Positions 5,643-8,107 of a DNA stretch of 8,107 bases are shown here, in pieces (within the stretch, counting starts at the first letter, position 1; every line of letters begins with the position of its first letter). The DNA is from CAYPXJ01 sp964414595. GTDB taxonomy: Bacteria; Pseudomonadota; Alphaproteobacteria; Rickettsiales; CAIJLX01. The translations under genes and the position numbers were made by a program. The DNA lies in the NCBI GenBank assembly GCA_964414595.1, contig CAYPXJ010000059.1, forward strand, positions 1 to 8,107, read 5' to 3'. Under the pieces are notes generated by a model. The model worked only from the letters and a program-made list of their open reading frames with translations, was not told the DNA's origin and did no database searches.

Positions 5643-6428
5643 TTAACCTTGCGCTTCAGCCGTTGGAGTTGCCGCTGGTTGCTCAGCTGCTTGTTCAGCC
5701 GGAGCTGCCGCTTCCTGTTTCGGAGCTTCCGCTGCCGGAGCCGTTTTCAGACCCGCCGGGAACGGCAATTTTTCTTTCGAAGGACGCTTCACCGCATCGC
5801 TTACGAGCACATAACTACCTTCTGCGCCGGGAACTGCACCGCTTACCAGAAGCAGGCCTTCCGCCTCAGAAACCGCAGCGATCGTGAGGTTTTGCACGGT
5901 AATGCGCGCGTCACCCAGATGACCAGCCATTTTCTTATTTTTAAAGACGCGGCCTGGATCCTGGCGGTTACCGGTCGAACCGTGCGAACGGTGCGAAATC
6001 GATACGCCGTGAGAAGCTTCAAGACCCGCGAAATTCCAGCGCTTCATTGCACCGGCAAAACCTTTACCAATCGAAGTACCAACCACATCTACATATTGGC
6101 CGGGAAGGAAATGGTTCACGGAAAGTTCAGCGCCTACAGGCAACAAGGCGTCAGCAGGCACACGGAATTCAGCAAGCTTTTTCTTCGGCTCGACCTTTGC
6201 TTTCGCAAAATGGCCGCGCATCTGCTTGCTGACATTCTTTACTTTCGCTTTGCCTACACCGAGTTGAACCGCGGTATAACCATCTTTTTCTTTGGTTTTT
6301 ATGGCAACAACCTGGCAGTTTTCCACTTGCAGGTAGGTAACCGGAATATGAATGCCGCTTGCATCAAAGTGGCGGCCCATGCCGAGTTTTTTAGCAATGA
6401 TACCGGTACGTGCGCGAAGATTGCTCAT
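5643..6428 (-). CDS. rplC: 50S ribosomal protein L3 with an alanine/glutamate-rich C-terminal tail
   Basis: L3 is an assembly-initiating 50S protein whose loop reaches toward the peptidyl transferase centre. The core (about residues 1-225) starts SNLRARTGIIAKKLGMGRHFDASG and contains VGTSIGKGFAGAMKRWNFAG, the SHGVSISHRSHGSTGNRQDPGRVFKNKKMAGHLG loop and a closing VLVSDAVKRPSKE. Gln156 in NRQDPG matches the glutamine methylated by PrmB in E. coli. At 261 residues it is much longer than E. coli L3 (209). Part of the difference is an extra C-terminal tail (about 227-261) made of A, P, E and Q, acidic and probably disordered. Such tails occur in many alphaproteobacterial L3 proteins. The start codon overlaps the rpsJ stop by one base (TAATG), indicating coupled translation. 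Confidence 0.97.
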   Translation of the reverse strand: MSNLRARTGIIAKKLGMGRHFDASGIHIPVTYLQVENCQVVAIKTKEKDGYTAVQLGVGKAKVKNVSKQMRGHFAKAKVEPKKKLAEFRVPADALLPVGAELSVNHFLPGQYVDVVGTSIGKGFAGAMKRWNFAGLEASHGVSISHRSHGSTGNRQDPGRVFKNKKMAGHLGDARITVQNLTIAAVSEAEGLLLVSGAVPGAEGSYVLVSDAVKRPSKEKLPFPAGLKTAPAAEAPKQEAAAPAEQAAEQPAATPTAEAQG

Positions 6429-6748
6429 TATGCAGCCTCCATCACTTCGATATTCACATCTACGCCAGCAGCCAGGTCAAGTTTACCCAGCGCTTCCAGC
6501 GTTTGTGGCGTGCTTTCCAGAATGTCGATAAGGCGCTTGTGCGTACGGATTTCGAACTGCTCACGCGATTTCTTATCGATATTCGTGCTGCGGTTCACCG
6601 TGAAACGCTCAATACGCACCGGCAGCGGAATCGGGCCGCGCGCGACCGCACCGGTGCGGCGCACCGTGCTAACGATCTCGCGGGTGGACTGATCCAGCAC
6701 CCGGTGGTCGAAAGCGCGTAAGCTGATACGAATTTTCTTATTATCCAT
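6428..6748 (-). CDS. rpsJ: 30S ribosomal protein S10
   Basis: S10 is a 30S head protein that inserts a loop into the 16S rRNA 3' domain; in many bacteria it also acts as NusE in transcription antitermination. The 106-residue product (103 in E. coli) shows KIRISLRAFDHRVLDQSTREIV, the conserved RRTGAVARGPIPLPVRIERFTVNRS loop, EQFEIRTHKRLIDI and the C-terminal LDLAAGVDVNIEV, all standard. The ATG follows tuf by 30 bases, with AGAGGA at 6757-6762, 8 bases upstream. In E. coli the gene is first in its operon behind a leader of roughly 170 bases; here it lies so close behind tuf that it must share a transcript unless a promoter is hidden in tuf. Confidence 0.98.
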   Translation of the reverse strand: MDNKKIRISLRAFDHRVLDQSTREIVSTVRRTGAVARGPIPLPVRIERFTVNRSTNIDKKSREQFEIRTHKRLIDILESTPQTLEALGKLDLAAGVDVNIEVMEAA

Positions 6749-6756
6749 AAATGTAA

Positions 6757-6762
6757 TCCTCT
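6757..6762 (-). promoter_or_regulatory. Shine-Dalgarno for rpsJ in the 30-base tuf-rpsJ gap
   Basis: AGAGGA on the coding strand, 8 bases before the rpsJ ATG. It is the only recognisable element in the tuf-rpsJ gap; no leader stem-loops or terminator fit there. Confidence 0.75.
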
Positions 6763-6778
6763 TACGCGCTTTGTTGCC

Positions 6779-7957
6779 TTATTTCTTAATCTTGCCAACA
6801 ACGCCCGCGCCGACGGTTTTGCCGCCTTCACGAATTGCGAATCGCAGACCTTCGTCCATGGCGATTGGCGAGATGAGTTCCACCGTAATTTTGGTGTTAT
6901 CGCCAGGCATCACCATCTCGGTGCCCTCGGCGAGTTTCACCGTACCGGTAACATCGGTCGTACGGAAATAGAACTGCGGACGGTAGTTGTTAAAGAACGG
7001 GGTATGACGGCCACCTTCTTCTTTGGTGAGTACGTATACTTCCGCTTCAAATTCAGTGTGCGGGGTGATAGTGCCCGGCTTCGCCAGAACCTGACCACGC
7101 TCCACTTCTTCACGCTTCGTACCGCGGAGCAGTACACCCACGTTATCGCCTGCCTGACCTTCGTCGAGCAGTTTGCGGAACATTTCAACACCCGTACAGG
7201 TGGTTTTGGTGGTCGGCTTGATACCGACGATTTCGATCTCTTCACCCACTTTAACGATACCCTGTTCCACACGGCCAGTGACTACCGTACCACGGCCTTC
7301 AATCGAGAATACGTCCTCAATCGGCATCAGGAACGGTTTATCAACCGGACGGGTCGGCTGTGGGATATAGGTGTCTACTTGGTCAAGCAGCGCGCGAATC
7401 GATTTTTCACCGATTTCCGCATCGCGGCCTTCCAGAGCAGCCAGCGCCGAACCTTTAATGATCGGGATCTTGTCGCCAGGGAAGTTATATTTGGAAAGCA
7501 GATCGCGCACTTCCACCTCAACGAGGTCCAGAAGTTCCGCATCATCCACTTGGTCAACTTTATTGAGATATACAACGATTGCAGGAACGCCAACCTGACG
7601 AGCCAGCAGAATATGCTCGCGCGTTTGTGGCATCGGGCCGTCCGCTGCGTTTACAACGAGAATCGCGCCGTCCATTTGCGCGGCACCCGTGATCATGTTT
7701 TTCACATAATCCGCGTGGCCCGGGCAATCTACGTGTGCATAGTGGCGTTTATCGGTTTCATACTCCACGTGTGCGGTATTGATGGTAATACCACGTGCTT
7801 TTTCTTCCGGAGCGCTATCGATTTGGTCGTACGCACGAAATTCTTTGGAGAAATATTTAGTAATTGCCGCTGTGAGCGTCGTTTTACCATGGTCAACGTG
7901 GCCGATCGTACCAATGTTGCAGTGCGGCTTCGTCCGTACAAATTTTTCTTTCGTCAT
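6779..7957 (-). CDS. tuf: Elongation factor Tu
   Basis: EF-Tu is the GTPase that carries aminoacyl-tRNA to the ribosomal A site in the cytoplasm. The product has 392 residues (394 in E. coli). The GTP-binding domain shows GHVDHGKT at residues 19-26, RGITI with Thr58 in switch I, DCPGH at 77-81 including the catalytic His81, NKVD at 132-135 and SAL at 170-172. Domains 2 and 3 follow, with FSIEGRGTVVTGRVEQG, RGTKREEVERGQVLAKP and the C-terminal IREGGKTVGAGVV. The last residues, GKIKK, are more basic than in E. coli (AKVLG). The region around residues 33-44 is a few residues shorter than in E. coli. GGGAAG lies 4 bases before the ATG. The upstream neighbour is tRNA-Gly rather than fusA, and the downstream neighbour is rpsJ. 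Confidence 0.99.
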   Translation of the reverse strand: MTKEKFVRTKPHCNIGTIGHVDHGKTTLTAAITKYFSKEFRAYDQIDSAPEEKARGITINTAHVEYETDKRHYAHVDCPGHADYVKNMITGAAQMDGAILVVNAADGPMPQTREHILLARQVGVPAIVVYLNKVDQVDDAELLDLVEVEVRDLLSKYNFPGDKIPIIKGSALAALEGRDAEIGEKSIRALLDQVDTYIPQPTRPVDKPFLMPIEDVFSIEGRGTVVTGRVEQGIVKVGEEIEIVGIKPTTKTTCTGVEMFRKLLDEGQAGDNVGVLLRGTKREEVERGQVLAKPGTITPHTEFEAEVYVLTKEEGGRHTPFFNNYRPQFYFRTTDVTGTVKLAEGTEMVMPGDNTKITVELISPIAMDEGLRFAIREGGKTVGAGVVGKIKK

Positions 7958-8052
7958 ATGTCTTCCCGTTAGTAAATAGGTTATTCTTTGTGGCCGATTC
8001 TCACACCTGCTTGCCCTGATAGCGTTGCCATCCGAAGCCGAGTGGCGAAGGA
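7958..8052 (-). other. Intergenic leader between tRNA-Gly and tuf
   Basis: This 95-base stretch lies between the encoded CCA of the tRNA and the tuf ATG. It carries a palindrome directly after the tRNA (separate entry) and a GGGAAG ribosome binding site at 7962-7967. I see no convincing -35/-10 pair and no hairpin followed by a T run, so tuf is most likely read together with the upstream tRNA gene. No small reading frame with its own ribosome binding site was seen. Confidence 0.55.
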
Positions 8053-8055
8053 TGG
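8028..8055 (-). repeat. 28-base palindrome overlapping the tRNA-Gly CCA end
   Basis: The stretch is symmetric: CCATCC, a 3-base spacer, GCC, a 4-base loop, GGC, a 3-base spacer, GGATGG. In the transcript of the minus strand the spacers are UUC facing UUC, giving a 6-bp outer stem, a 3x3 internal loop and a 3-bp inner stem. The outer arm begins with the three CCA bases of the tRNA itself (8055-8053). There is no following T run, so it is not a standard intrinsic terminator. It may be a processing-site structure, or one copy of an interspersed palindromic repeat. Confidence 0.65.
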
Positions 8056-8107
8056 AGCGGGTGAAGGGAATCGAACCCTCACAACCAGCTTGGAAGGCTG
8101 GGGCTCT
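8053..8107 (-). tRNA. tRNA-Gly (anticodon UCC), 3' part; 5' end beyond window
   Basis: Reading the minus strand, the window enters near the D arm. It then shows a 5-bp anticodon stem CCAGC/GCTGG closing the loop CTTCCAA, which puts TCC at the anticodon position and so gives glycine (codons GGA and GGG). A 4-base variable loop, a T arm GAGGG-TTCGATT-CCCTT, the acceptor strand CACCCGC, discriminator T and an encoded CCA follow. The T arm, variable loop length and discriminator match the E. coli glyT product closely. The 5' acceptor strand and most of the D arm lie outside the window. In E. coli, glyT lies in the tRNA group before tufB, which makes its place before tuf here meaningful. Confidence 0.93.

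Noticed and set aside
5649..6692. Plus-strand open frame of 347 codons opposite rplC and rpsJ
   Set aside because: It spans two real ribosomal genes on the other strand and is rich in arginine, phenylalanine and serine as expected for an antisense shadow. No ribosome binding site or known motif was seen.
7004..7972. Plus-strand open frame of 322 codons opposite tuf
   Set aside because: It lies wholly antisense to a textbook EF-Tu gene, has no recognisable protein motif, and its composition follows the mirrored codon pattern of tuf. Treated as a shadow frame.
8028..8055. Intrinsic terminator after the tRNA-Gly gene
   Set aside because: The stem is interrupted by a 3x3 internal loop and is not followed by a run of T on the transcribed strand, so termination here is not supported.
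1..8107. CRISPR arrays, insertion sequences, prophage or defence genes
   Set aside because: Nearly every base is accounted for by conserved ribosomal genes, tuf and a tRNA. No repeats of the required form, transposase motifs or foreign genes were seen.

Overview
The window is a fully compact, single-direction stretch of the bacterial translation gene cluster, read on the minus strand (right to left). In transcription order it holds the 3' part of a tRNA-Gly(UCC) gene, tuf (EF-Tu), then rpsJ-rplC-rplD-rplW-rplB-rpsS-rplV-rpsC-rplP-rpmC-rpsQ (the S10 gene set), then rplN-rplX-rplE-rpsN (start of the spc gene set). rpsN runs off the left edge and the tRNA runs off the right edge. No gene on the plus strand is credible; the long plus-strand open frames are mirror images of the ribosomal genes.

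The organism is most likely an alphaproteobacterium. This rests on the general look of the proteins (for example the L2, S3 and L16 cores), a long alanine/proline/glutamate tail on L3, and the tuf-rpsJ linkage. The base composition looks close to balanced, so it is not a classic AT-rich Rickettsia. The gene order tRNA-Gly, tuf, rpsJ, without fusA directly before tuf, matches the chimeric elongation-factor arrangement described for Rickettsia prowazekii (tufB-type tRNA neighbours upstream, tufA-type S10 genes downstream). It could place the organism near Rickettsiales, Holosporales or another early alphaproteobacterial branch; that placement is an inference.

Layout: 8053-8107 tRNA-Gly; 7958-8052 a tuf leader with a palindrome abutting the tRNA; 6779-7957 tuf; 1712-6748 the S10 genes rpsJ to rpmC, with rpsQ overlapping rpmC; 1-1456 the spc genes. 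Gaps between genes are 1-33 bases, with overlaps of 1 base (rpsJ/rplC) and 8 bases (rpmC/rpsQ). There is no room for an E. coli-like S10 leader, no separate spc promoter and no internal terminator that I can see. The whole set probably forms one long transcript in which most genes have their own Shine-Dalgarno site, several of them inside the preceding gene.

Together the products supply EF-Tu, which delivers aminoacyl-tRNA, plus core proteins of both subunits: S3, S10, S14, S17 and S19 for 30S, and L2, L3, L4, L5, L14, L16, L22, L23, L24 and L29 for 50S. I found no novel biological system. The points worth a second look are the tRNA-Gly/tuf/rpsJ junction, a palindrome that would pair with the tRNA CCA end, a 16-base tandem duplication covering the rplE start region, similar lysine-rich N-terminal extensions on L5 and L23, and a leucine in the usual HPH motif of L2.
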